From the NCBI RefSeq assembly GCF_024500045.1, contig NZ_JTEO01000006.1, positions 288,336-352,335 of the forward strand: a stretch of 64,000 nt of DNA. Reading direction: 5' to 3'. Numbering within the stretch: position 1 is the first letter of the stretch; each line of letters opens with the position of its first letter. The notes beneath the pieces are model-generated. The model was not told the DNA's origin. It made no database searches and saw nothing but the letters and a program-made list of their open reading frames with translations. Position numbers and translations under genes: made by a program. Positions 41,754 through 52,500 of this stretch are shown here, one piece after another. Origin of the DNA: Methanolobus chelungpuianus. GTDB taxonomy: Archaea; Halobacteriota; Methanosarcinia; Methanosarcinales; Methanosarcinaceae.

Positions 41754-43016
41754 ATGTTAATCGAATTCAAAGCTGAGAATTTCCGTTCGATAAGGAATGA
41801 GATCACCTTTAGTTTACTGGCATCATCTGACAGGGCGCTTGAAGAGAACCTGATTGAGCTGGATGCATTGAAGAAGAATGACAGGCTGCTGAAAAGTGCC
41901 GCTATTTATGGGGCTAATGCATCTGGAAAGAGCAATATTCTTTTAGCAATGTTCAACCTGCAGAACCTGGTGATGACATCCATAAGGAACCAGGACGGGG
42001 ACCTACTGCCATTCGAGCCGTTTAAGCTGACACCGGAGTGTATGTCAAAGCCCAGCAGATTCAGTGTGTTTTTTATCAAGAATAATGTCAGGTACAGGTA
42101 TGCTGTGTCATTTGACAGGACAAAGATAATTGATGAAGAATTGTACTATTACCCGAACAACAGGGAAGCACTGGTCTTTGAAAGAAGGAACACCATCGAG
42201 TTCAAATTCACAACCGATAAAAGGATCCAGAATGACATCTCAAAGAGAACTTTGAGCAATGTTCTTTATCTATCCAACTCCGCACAGCAGAATTACGATA
42301 AGACCCTGGAAGCCTTCAAATGGTTCAGGGAAGACCTGAGAATAATAGGTGCAAGGACATTATCAGAACAGGGTGAGTATACGATAAAAATGCTCAATCA
42401 GGACAATACGTCTAAAAAAGCCATTTTAAAATCACTTGAAAGAGCAGACTTGGGTCTTGTGGATATAATAGCAAGTATAGAGGATGTGGATCTGGCTAAC
42501 TTACCTATTGAAATATTGAACCAGATACCTCGCATAATTAATACCAACATTGGAAAATGGCAAAAGATCGATATCAATTCGTTCCACCTTGCCAAAGATA
42601 AAGATGGCAAGGAACACAATATCTTATTTGATTTCAACACCGAAGAATCCGAAGGTACAAAGAGATTCTTCTCTTTGATAGGACCCTGGCTCAACGCACT
42701 TAATAAAGGGCAGGTCCTGTTTGTAGATGAACTGGAACTAAAGTTGCATCCAATGCTTAGTGAACACCTGGTCAAACTCTTCCACGACAAGGATTATAAC
42801 ACGAACAACGCCCAGTTGATAATAACAACCCACAACACCAACCTGCTAAACGATGAGCTCTTCAGGAGGGACCAGATCTGGTTCACTGAAAAAGATGCAG
42901 ATGTGGGTAACACAAATCTCTACTCGTTGCTGGAATTCCAAGTTCGCAAAGACCAGAATATCCTTAAAGGCTACCTGATGGGAAGATACGGAGCATTACC
43001 CTTCATCTCAACCTGA
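41754..43016 (+). CDS. RloA-like AAA ATPase
   Basis: A 420-residue ABC/SMC-type ATPase (AAA_21 style). It opens LIEFKAENFRSIRNEITFSLL, with Walker A YGANASGKSN near residue 55. The second half has Walker B LFVDELELKLHP and the H-loop IITTHNTNLL. There is no coiled coil of note. It is paired with a Toprim protein 12 bp downstream. This ATPase-Toprim pairing is shared by RloAB, PARIS (AriAB) and Gabija/OLD-like defence systems, in which the ATPase senses infection and unleashes the nuclease. Confidence 0.82.
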   Translation: MLIEFKAENFRSIRNEITFSLLASSDRALEENLIELDALKKNDRLLKSAAIYGANASGKSNILLAMFNLQNLVMTSIRNQDGDLLPFEPFKLTPECMSKPSRFSVFFIKNNVRYRYAVSFDRTKIIDEELYYYPNNREALVFERRNTIEFKFTTDKRIQNDISKRTLSNVLYLSNSAQQNYDKTLEAFKWFREDLRIIGARTLSEQGEYTIKMLNQDNTSKKAILKSLERADLGLVDIIASIEDVDLANLPIEILNQIPRIINTNIGKWQKIDINSFHLAKDKDGKEHNILFDFNTEESEGTKRFFSLIGPWLNALNKGQVLFVDELELKLHPMLSEHLVKLFHDKDYNTNNAQLIITTHNTNLLNDELFRRDQIWFTEKDADVGNTNLYSLLEFQVRKDQNILKGYLMGRYGALPFIST

Positions 43017-43028
43017 GAGGTCTTTGAC

Positions 43029-43643
43029 ATGCCAGACTACAGTCGCAGAAAACGCGGTCAAAGACCCACACGGAATAAAATGCTCATAATCTGTGAAGGT
43101 GAGAAGACCGAACCTATGTATTTTGGGAATTACCGGACACCACAGAACAACGTTGATGTCATCCCGATCCCATCAAGCCGTAAAGATGTTGGCAGCATTG
43201 TTGAATTTGCTAAAAAGAAGTTGCAAGATTTGGATATCAAAGGCGGTGATTTAATCTGGTGTGTCTTTGACTGCGATGATAACACAGATGATAAAATCTC
43301 AACCGCATATAAAAATGCCGGAAAATCTATCAATATATGTCTATCAAACCCTTCATTTGAACTCTGGTTCCTTCTGCATTTCAGTTACATAGAAACCTCA
43401 CTTCAAAATGATGGTTTGATAGAACTTTTAAAAAGGCAGATACCAGAATATTGTAAGAACATCGATTGCTATCAAATACTTGAGCCTCTTACAGATACAG
43501 CGATAAAAAACTCTAAAAAACTGGAACAACTGCATATTAATAACGGAACAGAAATAAATAGCACCAAAAGCAATCCATCAACACAAGTTTATAAAATCAT
43601 TGAAGTGATTAAACAATTCAATAACGTACCTGAAACAAAGTAA
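43029..43643 (+). CDS. RloB-like Toprim protein
   Basis: A 204-residue protein. RRKRGQRPTRNKMLIICEGEKTEPMYF places the Toprim glutamate near residue 25. LIWCVFDCDDN supplies the D-x-D metal ligands, and NPSFELWFLLHF is the RloB-specific block. A predicted nuclease effector that works with the RloA-like ATPase just upstream. The gene ends 34 bp before pglZ. Confidence 0.82.
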   Translation: MPDYSRRKRGQRPTRNKMLIICEGEKTEPMYFGNYRTPQNNVDVIPIPSSRKDVGSIVEFAKKKLQDLDIKGGDLIWCVFDCDDNTDDKISTAYKNAGKSINICLSNPSFELWFLLHFSYIETSLQNDGLIELLKRQIPEYCKNIDCYQILEPLTDTAIKNSKKLEQLHINNGTEINSTKSNPSTQVYKIIEVIKQFNNVPETK

Positions 43644-43677
43644 CTTTCCTATTAACTGTAACTATGGACGTCCAACC

Positions 43678-46299
43678 ATGTTAAACCCCGAAAAGACCAC
43701 CCAGAGCATACTTAAGAAATTCGAGACACTCGGCGATTTCGAGAAGAGGAAGATTGTCTTCTGGTATGATAAGGACGGGACCGCCGATGAGGAAGGGCTG
43801 GCACAGATAGGTGAGGCTCTGGGGGAGAAAGGGATAAAGCTGCATGTGCTGAACAAAAATTTCTTTGCCACCAAGAAGCTGCTGGAGAAGGATGATACGG
43901 AATCCAGTTATCTGATCTATTCGGGCGAGACCGAGAGGGAACCGGAATTGAACTGGCTGCTGGATATTCAGTTGTATTCGGGGAGGTTCGAGAACAGCAG
44001 GATATCGGACATCAAGAGCGAGTTCGGGATCGAAGGATATGACCTGGACAGATTTCTGGAAAAACACCAGCAGTTCTTTGCAGGCAAGAAGAGGGTCGTG
44101 CCGCTTAAGAGGATGTACCAAAGCAACTGGAGGGACGAGGAGTTCATACTGGGCTTCCTGGGAGTTCTTTCCGGCTCATCTACCACGGATCTCAAGGAGA
44201 TTATCAGGAAGATACTCATCAACTCGCTGGATGAAGGCTCCAACACCGTATGGGAGGAAATCGTCAGGTTCGAGCTGGTGGAAGAGTTCTGGGATATGAT
44301 GAACAGGTACTTTGGCTACCGGTCCGAGGAACCCACATTGAAAAAGCTCTTCCTGAGCTTTATCGTCACACACATTTCAAGGAACACCAATATCGACCTC
44401 AAGAAGTACAAGGCCTACAGCAACTCCCTCAGCAATGAATGTGAGATCTTCATCAGGGGCTGGATGGACAACTCCAAAGACTCAGGGATTTTTGATGATT
44501 ATTGCAGGTTGATCCTTGAAGATAACAACGGCCAGTTTAACAAGTATCTCAACACCGAGATCAAAAAGTACGATGTCAACGACTATATCGAGGCCGAATC
44601 CCTGGCGCTGTTCGACAAGCACATCATCCGTAAGATAGTCGACGAGCTCGATAACGGCAAAGAGGACTTTGACAATTATCTTGAATGGATAGCCAGCAGG
44701 AAGACAAAACACTGGTACCCAGACTTCGAGAACATCTACAATGCCCTGGAATATGCCGTGAGACTGCACCTGTTTGCAAAGGAGTTCAACGAAGAGAACC
44801 TCAGCGACCAGAACCTCAACCGCTTCTTCAGGAACTACGCGGAACGCTACTACCTGATGGACTACTATTACCGCAAGTTCTACTATCACTACGATAAGGA
44901 CAGCCAGAAGGACGACCTCAAAACAACAAGAGAGGACGTCGAAAAGCTCTACAACAACCGGCTCCTTGACAGACTGCTCACCAGGTGGAGCGAGCTCATA
45001 TCCCAGGAAATGAACGGACGCTGGAACATTGAACTCATCGACTGTCAGGATGAGTTCTACAAGCTCTACATAAAGAACATTATTAACCGCAACGACAAGG
45101 ACAAGATAGCGGTCGTTATCTCCGATGCCATGCGCTATGAGGTTGCTGCAGAGCTTCAGGACGTCCTTAACAAGGACACAAGGGGTACAGTTGAACTTAA
45201 GTATATGACAGGTTCCCTGCCGTCTTATACCAAGCTGGGAATGGCCAGCCTGCTCCCGCATGAAAGGCTGGAATATAGAAGTCAGAATGTCTTTGCAGAC
45301 GGCATTAGCACTGAGGGGACAGAGAATCGAGGTAAGATACTGGAGAAGATGACGCCTGATTCTATAGCTCTGAGTTATGAAGAACTAATGAACATAACAA
45401 GGGACAAGGCTCGTGAACAATTCAAAGGAATCAGATTATTCTACATATATCATGATAAGATCGATGCTACAGGTGACCATTCAGCATCTGAACATGGAGT
45501 CTTTAATGCGGCTGAAGAGACTATTGCAGATGTGAAGAAGATAATTGAGAAACTCACCAATTTCCAGATCCTCAATAATCTCATCGTTACAGCGGATCAC
45601 GGTTTCATCTACCAGAGAGATGCGTTGGAGAGTTGCGATAAGGTTGAAACAGGCAGTTTTGACAAGGAAAAAGTAGTAGCTTCAAGCAAACGTTTCATCC
45701 TTAGTGAAGAAAGCATTGATCTAATGAACGTGCATAAATTCAGCATGAACTACATGATCAAGTCCGAAGCCCAAAAGGAAATGTTTGCATATGTTCCGCA
45801 GGCAGATCTCAGGTTCAGGATGCAGGGTGCTAATAAGAACTTTGTTCATGGTGGAGCTGCTCCCCAGGAAATAGTCGTACCTGTTCTCAAATACACATAT
45901 AACAGGACAACAGATCTTGACAGAAAAGGCATAAAATACGGAAAAGTAGGCTTGGCTGTTATCAATGCAAGCAGGAAAATAACAAGCAGCCCGTTCTCAA
46001 TTAACATCCTTCAGACAGAGAAGGTGACTGAGAAACTGCTCCCAAGAAGGTTCAAGGTAGCCCTGTGGGATATGGATGGCGATGAGTTCAAGGTTAGCGA
46101 TGAGAAGCTGATTATTGCAGAAAGCGCATCCGATGAAGCCTCGGACCGGCAATACAAGGTTGCCCTTACATTGACCGGTGAGGTTGAGAACAAGGTATAT
46201 TATATACGATTGATAGATGAAGACCCAACAGAGATCAACAAGGATATCATAGACCCGATGCCCTTTGAAGTTGACCTATTGATAGTGGATGATTTTTAA
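43678..46299 (+). CDS. pglZ: BREX phosphatase-like protein PglZ
   Basis: An 873-residue core BREX protein. The N-terminus (TTQSILKKFETLGDFEKRKIVFWYDKDG) is typical. The alkaline-phosphatase-like domain shows VVISDAMRYEVAAEL near residue 480 and VTADHGFIYQRDAL near 640, supplying the metal-binding Asp and His residues. A beta-rich C-terminal domain follows. PglZ interacts with PglX. A decayed copy of its first 20 codons lies at 40156. Confidence 0.94.
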   Translation: MLNPEKTTQSILKKFETLGDFEKRKIVFWYDKDGTADEEGLAQIGEALGEKGIKLHVLNKNFFATKKLLEKDDTESSYLIYSGETEREPELNWLLDIQLYSGRFENSRISDIKSEFGIEGYDLDRFLEKHQQFFAGKKRVVPLKRMYQSNWRDEEFILGFLGVLSGSSTTDLKEIIRKILINSLDEGSNTVWEEIVRFELVEEFWDMMNRYFGYRSEEPTLKKLFLSFIVTHISRNTNIDLKKYKAYSNSLSNECEIFIRGWMDNSKDSGIFDDYCRLILEDNNGQFNKYLNTEIKKYDVNDYIEAESLALFDKHIIRKIVDELDNGKEDFDNYLEWIASRKTKHWYPDFENIYNALEYAVRLHLFAKEFNEENLSDQNLNRFFRNYAERYYLMDYYYRKFYYHYDKDSQKDDLKTTREDVEKLYNNRLLDRLLTRWSELISQEMNGRWNIELIDCQDEFYKLYIKNIINRNDKDKIAVVISDAMRYEVAAELQDVLNKDTRGTVELKYMTGSLPSYTKLGMASLLPHERLEYRSQNVFADGISTEGTENRGKILEKMTPDSIALSYEELMNITRDKAREQFKGIRLFYIYHDKIDATGDHSASEHGVFNAAEETIADVKKIIEKLTNFQILNNLIVTADHGFIYQRDALESCDKVETGSFDKEKVVASSKRFILSEESIDLMNVHKFSMNYMIKSEAQKEMFAYVPQADLRFRMQGANKNFVHGGAAPQEIVVPVLKYTYNRTTDLDRKGIKYGKVGLAVINASRKITSSPFSINILQTEKVTEKLLPRRFKVALWDMDGDEFKVSDEKLIIAESASDEASDRQYKVALTLTGEVENKVYYIRLIDEDPTEINKDIIDPMPFEVDLLIVDDF

Positions 46300-46318
46300 A
46301 ACACGTTGAGTGGATATC

Positions 46319-48361
46319 ATGCTGACAGAAGAAGCAAACATTGGAACGGACGAGAAACTGAACTTATACTTCCAGGGAAGAGTTGTCAGGAAGGATCTGA
46401 CAAAACTGGTTAAGGTAGGCCATAACGTTCCTGTCTATGTCCTGGAATACCTGCTGGGAGCAAACTGCGCCACCAATGACGAGGAACTGATAGAGCAGGG
46501 TGTCAAGAAGGTCAAAAGCATTCTGTCAGATAACTATGTCCGTCCCGATGAAGCCGAGAAGATAAAATCAAAGATCAGAGAGACAGGCTATTACACCATT
46601 ATCGATAAGGTCACCGTAAAGCTCAACGAAAAAAGGGACATGTATGAGGCTCTCTTCTCCAACTTGGGCCTGTCTAAGGTGCAAATTGACTCAGAATATG
46701 TCACAAAATATGATAAGCTACTGGGAGGTGGCATTTGGTGCATAATCAAAATGGAATATAGCGCTGAAATGGTGCCATCACCTTTTGTTATAGCAAGCCT
46801 GAAACCCATACAGATCCCAAATATCAACATCGCTGAAGTCATCGAGCAGCGCAAGAACTTCACCAAGGACGAATGGATAGATGTCCTTCTCAGGTCCATA
46901 GGCATGGAACCAACACAGCTGGAAAATGCTGCCAAGTGGCACCTGATTGAACGCATGGTCCCGCTCGTGGAAAATAACTACAACCTCTGTGAACTCGGTC
47001 CCCGCAGCACAGGAAAATCTCATGTCTATAAGGAAATCTCCCCCAACTCCATACTGATATCTGGCGGGCAGACAACCGTTGCAAACCTCTTCTATAACAT
47101 GAGCACACGCCAGGTAGGTCTTGTAGGACTCTGGGATGTTGTGGCTTTTGATGAAGTAGCAGGCATTCGCTTCAAGGACAAAGATGGCATTCAGATCCTG
47201 AAGGACTACATGGCATCCGGCTCCTTTGCAAGGGGCAAGGACCAGATCAATGCCAACGCATCCGTTGCTTTTGTCGGTAACGTGAATCAGAGTATATCAT
47301 CCTTACTTAAGACATCACACCTTTTCTCCCCATTCCCTGAGGCCATGAACAACGACAGTGCATTCTTTGACAGGATACACTATTACCTGCCAGGGTGGGA
47401 AGTTCCTAAGTTCAGGCCAGAACATTTCACTGACAAATATGGTTTTATCGTGGATTACCTGGCAGAATTCCTGAGAGAAATGCGAAAACGTTCCTACAGT
47501 GATGTGATATTCAAGTACTACACTCTCGGTAACAACCTCAACCAGAGGGACGTAATCGCGGTCAAAAAGACCTTTTCAGGTCTTGCAAAGCTCATCTATC
47601 CGGACGAGAATATCTCTAAAGAAGATGCCCAGGAAATACTAGAATACGCTCTTGTAGGAAGACGAAGGGTCAAAGAGCAACTCAAGAAGATTGGCGGCAT
47701 GGAATTCTTCGATGTGAACTTCTCCTACATAGACAGCGAAGACATGGAAGAGCACTTTGTCAATGTCCCTGAAAGCGGAGGAAATAAGATAATACCGCCC
47801 GGCCTTACAAAACCCGGTCAGGTCTATGCAGTGGCTGCAACAGAGTCAGGTAAGCTCGGTATATATAAGACAGAGCTTCAGGTAGTGTCAGGTTCAGGCA
47901 AATATGAAGCATCCGGCCTCAATTCGAATGCAAAAGCAAAAGAGTCAGTAAAAACAGCAATTAATTATTTCAAGGCTAACGCTAAGTCAATAAGCCAGTC
48001 GATTTCCACTAAGGAAAGAGATTATTTCATGAATATGCAGGACGTCTATGGAGTTGGCATATCCGATGGCCTGTCACTGGCTGCTTTTATAAGCCTTTGC
48101 TCAGGAGCACTTGAAAAGCCTGTACAGGAGCAAACAGCAATCATTGGGACGATGACAATAGGTGGTTCTATTTTGAATATCGAGAACCTCTCCGACTTGC
48201 TGCAAGTTGCTCTTGATGCCGGAGCTAAGAAAGCACTGATTCCTGCATCTGCTACCTCGAAACTGGGTTCTGTACCATCTGATCTGCTAAGCAAGTTCCA
48301 GCTGGCGTTTTATGCTGATCCGATTGATGCGGTGCACAAGGCTTTATTCTTTTCATCATGA
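46319..48361 (+). CDS. brxL: BREX protein BrxL (Lon-like)
   Basis: A 680-residue protein. The opening LYFQGRVVRKDLTKLVKVGHNVPVYVLEYLLG is diagnostic. The AAA+ part has Walker A ELGPRSTGKSHV and Walker B VVAFDEVAG. The C-terminal Lon-protease-like domain has GISDGLSLA where Lon has its serine motif and MTIGGSIL where Lon has the lysine segment; the catalytic Lys is not obvious. BrxL forms DNA-encircling rings in characterised systems. I use the ATG at 46319; a GTG nine bases earlier is also possible. It is the last gene of the BREX locus, convergent with jetD. Confidence 0.94.
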   Translation: MLTEEANIGTDEKLNLYFQGRVVRKDLTKLVKVGHNVPVYVLEYLLGANCATNDEELIEQGVKKVKSILSDNYVRPDEAEKIKSKIRETGYYTIIDKVTVKLNEKRDMYEALFSNLGLSKVQIDSEYVTKYDKLLGGGIWCIIKMEYSAEMVPSPFVIASLKPIQIPNINIAEVIEQRKNFTKDEWIDVLLRSIGMEPTQLENAAKWHLIERMVPLVENNYNLCELGPRSTGKSHVYKEISPNSILISGGQTTVANLFYNMSTRQVGLVGLWDVVAFDEVAGIRFKDKDGIQILKDYMASGSFARGKDQINANASVAFVGNVNQSISSLLKTSHLFSPFPEAMNNDSAFFDRIHYYLPGWEVPKFRPEHFTDKYGFIVDYLAEFLREMRKRSYSDVIFKYYTLGNNLNQRDVIAVKKTFSGLAKLIYPDENISKEDAQEILEYALVGRRRVKEQLKKIGGMEFFDVNFSYIDSEDMEEHFVNVPESGGNKIIPPGLTKPGQVYAVAATESGKLGIYKTELQVVSGSGKYEASGLNSNAKAKESVKTAINYFKANAKSISQSISTKERDYFMNMQDVYGVGISDGLSLAAFISLCSGALEKPVQEQTAIIGTMTIGGSILNIENLSDLLQVALDAGAKKALIPASATSKLGSVPSDLLSKFQLAFYADPIDAVHKALFFSS

Positions 48362-48419
48362 TTCAAGGTAAAATACTTTATGTAGAGTTAGTTTAAAACT
48401 CAAATGACAATTTTGAATA

Positions 48420-49598
48420 TCATACGTCCACAGTTTCATATATCTTTTTTAAAACATATCTATGGTGAATCTTTTCCTGTTCCAGGCGGTTATTTGTCTC
48501 CAGACTGCAGAGGTGGTTGAATAGCAAGTGTTCTTCTGGAGTCAGATGTTCAAGCTCTGTCACATCCGTACAGGCACCTGTTGTAGCCAACTCCTCGAAT
48601 TCCCTGAAGGTATCAAGGTCCATCATGCATGACCTTGTTTGCGGGAAATATCCTCGTATCTGGGATAATATCTGGAAACCGTGAGGGTCGATATCTCCCC
48701 AATAGATTATCTGCTTGTTAGCAAGCCATGCTGCGCCCTTCAGGGTCCCAACGCCAAATCCTTTCCCGAATATGGCCATAGAATCTCCCATTGAAGGGAT
48801 GGTAAGGAAATTAAGTACGTTGATTTTATTCTCAAGGACGAACACTCTCTTGCAGGGAATGTCCAGCTGATTGAACTGGCTTTGAGGAATGCTGAGGTCA
48901 TCGATCCCACTGAAAAATTCCTGGGCAATACCGGGATCAAGGATTCTTACTCTGATTAATGGCTCATCATATTTCAGATTGAACCTTTTTCTGAAATCGT
49001 TCTCATCCCTGTTGACATGCTCCTCGATGATAATGTCAAGGAGAGCTCTGATAATGGGTGTGTTCTCTTCAATGAACTTAGTGGATATGTCCAGTGGGAT
49101 CTCGCGGATGTAGATATTAGGCCTAGGATTTTCAAGGAAGTACTTGCACACTTTGATCAGGTCGTCCCATTTCCCGAGGTTATCAATGACTTTCATAGGA
49201 TTGGACTTGGCCCAAGGTAACAACTGAGGAAGGTCATTGGTCAGTTTCTGTACTACGATAATGAAATGTTCGTATTCTTTTTCTTTCCTGAAGAACTTGA
49301 GATAATCGTCAAGGGTTTCAAAGAATATCTTATCAGGGAAGTTTTGTGTGCCTATTTTCTGGTCATTTCGCTGAATGAACTCTATAGTGTAGCCATACCC
49401 TTTCTTATCCTTTGACTCGTTTATCAGAACCTCTATTCCGTCCCGGATCAGGGGGAAGTTATCAAGGGTATCTTTTGCTTTCACTTTGCCAAATGATATG
49501 AATCTGGGAAACTCCGGTGTATCACGCACTGAAGAGGCCAGAATATCCTTATACCAACGAGAGGCCTTTGTCCATATCTCCTCAGGCTGGATTATCAC
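48420..49598 (-). CDS. jetD: Wadjet nuclease JetD
   Basis: A 392-residue protein of the DUF3322/DUF2220 pair. The C-terminal Toprim-like nuclease domain shows VFVLENKINVLNF with the catalytic Glu and IIYWGDIDPHGF with the D-x-D ligands, then LTPEEHLLFNHL. JetD cuts closed circular plasmids extruded by the JetABC condensin. It starts at a GTG that overlaps the jetC stop (GTGA) and is the last gene of the operon. Confidence 0.92.
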   Translation of the reverse strand: MIIQPEEIWTKASRWYKDILASSVRDTPEFPRFISFGKVKAKDTLDNFPLIRDGIEVLINESKDKKGYGYTIEFIQRNDQKIGTQNFPDKIFFETLDDYLKFFRKEKEYEHFIIVVQKLTNDLPQLLPWAKSNPMKVIDNLGKWDDLIKVCKYFLENPRPNIYIREIPLDISTKFIEENTPIIRALLDIIIEEHVNRDENDFRKRFNLKYDEPLIRVRILDPGIAQEFFSGIDDLSIPQSQFNQLDIPCKRVFVLENKINVLNFLTIPSMGDSMAIFGKGFGVGTLKGAAWLANKQIIYWGDIDPHGFQILSQIRGYFPQTRSCMMDLDTFREFEELATTGACTDVTELEHLTPEEHLLFNHLCSLETNNRLEQEKIHHRYVLKKIYETVDV

Positions 49599-52500
49599 AT
49601 CATCACTTCCATTCGTATCCTTTCTTTGTTTTCCTTATATTCCTGTATCGTTGTATTGAGTATTTTCGAGTAATCGAAGTTAGCCGTATTTGATATGACA
49701 TGAATGAAATTGACATAGTCCGCAATAACGTCGATGCTTCTTGATGGAGTGACAACTAATACTTGAAGGTTCAATTTCCTGAACAACTCAAGGCCATATC
49801 GAACGGTTTCATCTGAGGCTCTTGGAAAGGCCTCATCGAGTATAACAAATCGGAACGAGGTGGACTCAGGATTGTTTCCTCCTGGTCCGAATCTATATGC
49901 AAGGGCAGATGCCAGAATTGTACACGCCAGCTTCCCTTTCTGGCCACCAGATGATCCGTCTGAATCACTGTAATCGCGAACATGACGATCATCTTCACAG
50001 GATCTTTCCTCTGCTGCATATGTCAGCCAGTTCCTGACATCTGTCACTGTATTTGTCCAACTGTTATTGGGCGTATCTGCTTCTTTGAACTTGTCCAATA
50101 AGAGTTTTACTTTCTGGAACTTTTCTTCGTTATTGTTGTCCTGGGCAGCAAAGCTGCCTTCCAAGCAACTTTTTAGTTCTTTCTGGAATTCTCTGATTAT
50201 CTGACTGGTTGTTTTTTCAGTTGTTAATTTGAAATATGTATTGGGATTGTAGTCTAACCCACGAAGGTACTTGTTGATTATATCGATGTCCTTTTTGATT
50301 TTATCCGCTCTGTAATAGAGCTCTCTGTGGAAATTGGCGATTGAAGTATTTGTGTCCTTTCGTAGTTTCTCTTCGAATTCTTTTTCGTGTTTTGGCAGGT
50401 CATCTTTCATTAATCTCGTGTAGATCTCACTATAAGCAGGAATATCTGCCATTTCGGTGCCTAATTCGAACGTTTCATCGGAATAGGTTTTTTTGTAGGT
50501 TGCCATATCTGATGCAATGCTGCCTTTTAGATCTCCGATCTTCCTTTCTTTTCTTGAGATTTCAGTAGTCAGCTTTTCTTTTGTATCACGATGCATTTCA
50601 TCAATTGAATTGAGAGAGAGATCCTGTATTCTCAGATAAGCTGATATATCTGGCTTGTCTTCATGTCCTTTATATGGATTTATCTCGAGTTCTTTTATGC
50701 ATTTATCAAGCTCTGCTTTTCTTATTTTAATACTATCTTTTTTACGAGTTTCTTCACTTCTAAGGTTCCTTTCCTCGTTTTCCTTGATACTTATTTTTCC
50801 TTGTAATTCAGATAGTCTCTCCCCCAGGATTTTCAAGTGGTCTGAACTTTGATCGAGTTCTGTTATCTCTTCCTGGCATTGATTGATCATTTTAACTACC
50901 GATTGCCAGTCGATACTCTCAAAACGTTGAATGGACAGGATACTGTTGAGTGCTTTTTTCTGATCATCTAATTTTGTCTGATCTGCTTTGAATTGGTTTT
51001 GTTCTTTGATACATTCCTGTATTTGTTGATACATGGTTTCTTTTTGTTTTTCTATAAGTCTGATCTTTTCTTTATTGTCCCAGCCAAGGACATAGTTCTT
51101 TCTGTCTAAAAGGCTCCGCCTATCATCTTTTTCATGTTTGCCTCCACTACCCTTTATCTGTCCTTTTCTGGTGATTGCTTTAGGTTCCCTCTGGAAATCC
51201 TCCATACTGTTACAGCAGACGAGATCAAACTTTGTTATAAGTTCGTTGTATATCCATCCATAGAACCTTGAATCTTTCTTGGGTTCTATTTTGTCAATGA
51301 CCATGTTTTCTTTGGTGTCACTTCTTGGAGATTGTGTGAAGTTATCCGGAACTCTGAAGTATACCAGACGGCCTTTCAAATCGGTTCGGTTAACGTATTC
51401 ACTAATCGTTTTATAATGTTCTTCCGGGACAAGGAGACTTAATCCGAAATTGTGGAGGAGTCTTTCCAGTGCTCCTTCCAATTCGCTCTCGTTGGACTTG
51501 ACCTTTATAAGTTCTCCTACAAAAGGCAGTTCTACTCCTTCGAGGGAACAGCTCTTACTGATTTCATTACGGATTTCCAAGTTTTTAGCCGGTATCTGGG
51601 TAGTCCTTGATTTCAATGATCGGAGTTCTTCTTCCAGAATGCCTAATTCTTTGTCCAGATCTTTTTTATTAGAGAAGGCTTCGCTTATTCCATCCGTATA
51701 TTTGTCCCATTCATCCTTTATTCGTTCTAATCGTTCTTCAGCGATATTTATCGTGTTCTTGAAGGCGACTTCGTTATGTGGAGGAGCTATTCCAACAGAA
51801 GTACATTGTCTAACATATTCTTCCTGTTTCTCTTTTTTCTCTTCTTTATCAATTTCCAGTTTTTCAATGTCTTTTTGCAGCTGTTGTATCCTCTGGCCGG
51901 CACTGTCCTGTCTTATTGCTAGATCCACTTCAGTTGCGTGCTCTCTTAATTTTTTAATTTCGTGTTCTTTATTCTGGATATTGATCTCAAGTTCATCAAG
52001 GGCAGCCTCCGTGAATTCAATGAACTGGATGAGCATATCATATTTTCTTTCTTCGATGTAGTATGGCAGGTATCCTTTGCAATCATATAGCTTTTCGATC
52101 TCCAAAAGAATTGCTTGATATTTTTGGATGTTTGCCATCATTGGTTCAAGCATAGATATCTGTCTTTTGTCTTTTTGGATGGAGTCGTATATATTTGTGA
52201 GATGCCTGTAACCATTCAACATTTCTTTGATCATATCCTTGAAATCAACTTCTTCAAGCATGTGATTCCGCATGAATGGAGTTAGATCATTAATGTTTTT
52301 CATTGAGACAGTCTGGAAAAAGAGGTCCAATACCTTTTCAGACTTAATGCCAAAATATTGTTGAAACGACAGAGCGTACTCTCGGTGTGAATCAAAAACA
52401 GAAGTATTTGGCAAATCCTTAATGCGTTTCTTTAGGGCAAATATATCTGTTTCATCATCCTTAAGCGCGAAGTGTTTCTGGATAGACAGTTCTTCTTTGG

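Noticed and set aside
44482..45261. 259-codon minus-strand frame inside pglZ
   Set aside because: It is a long antisense shadow rich in V, L and E with no domain signature; pglZ is unambiguous on the other strand.
51450..52061. 203-codon plus-strand frame inside jetC
   Set aside because: It is a Ser/Leu-rich shadow of the coiled coil and has no coding features of its own.
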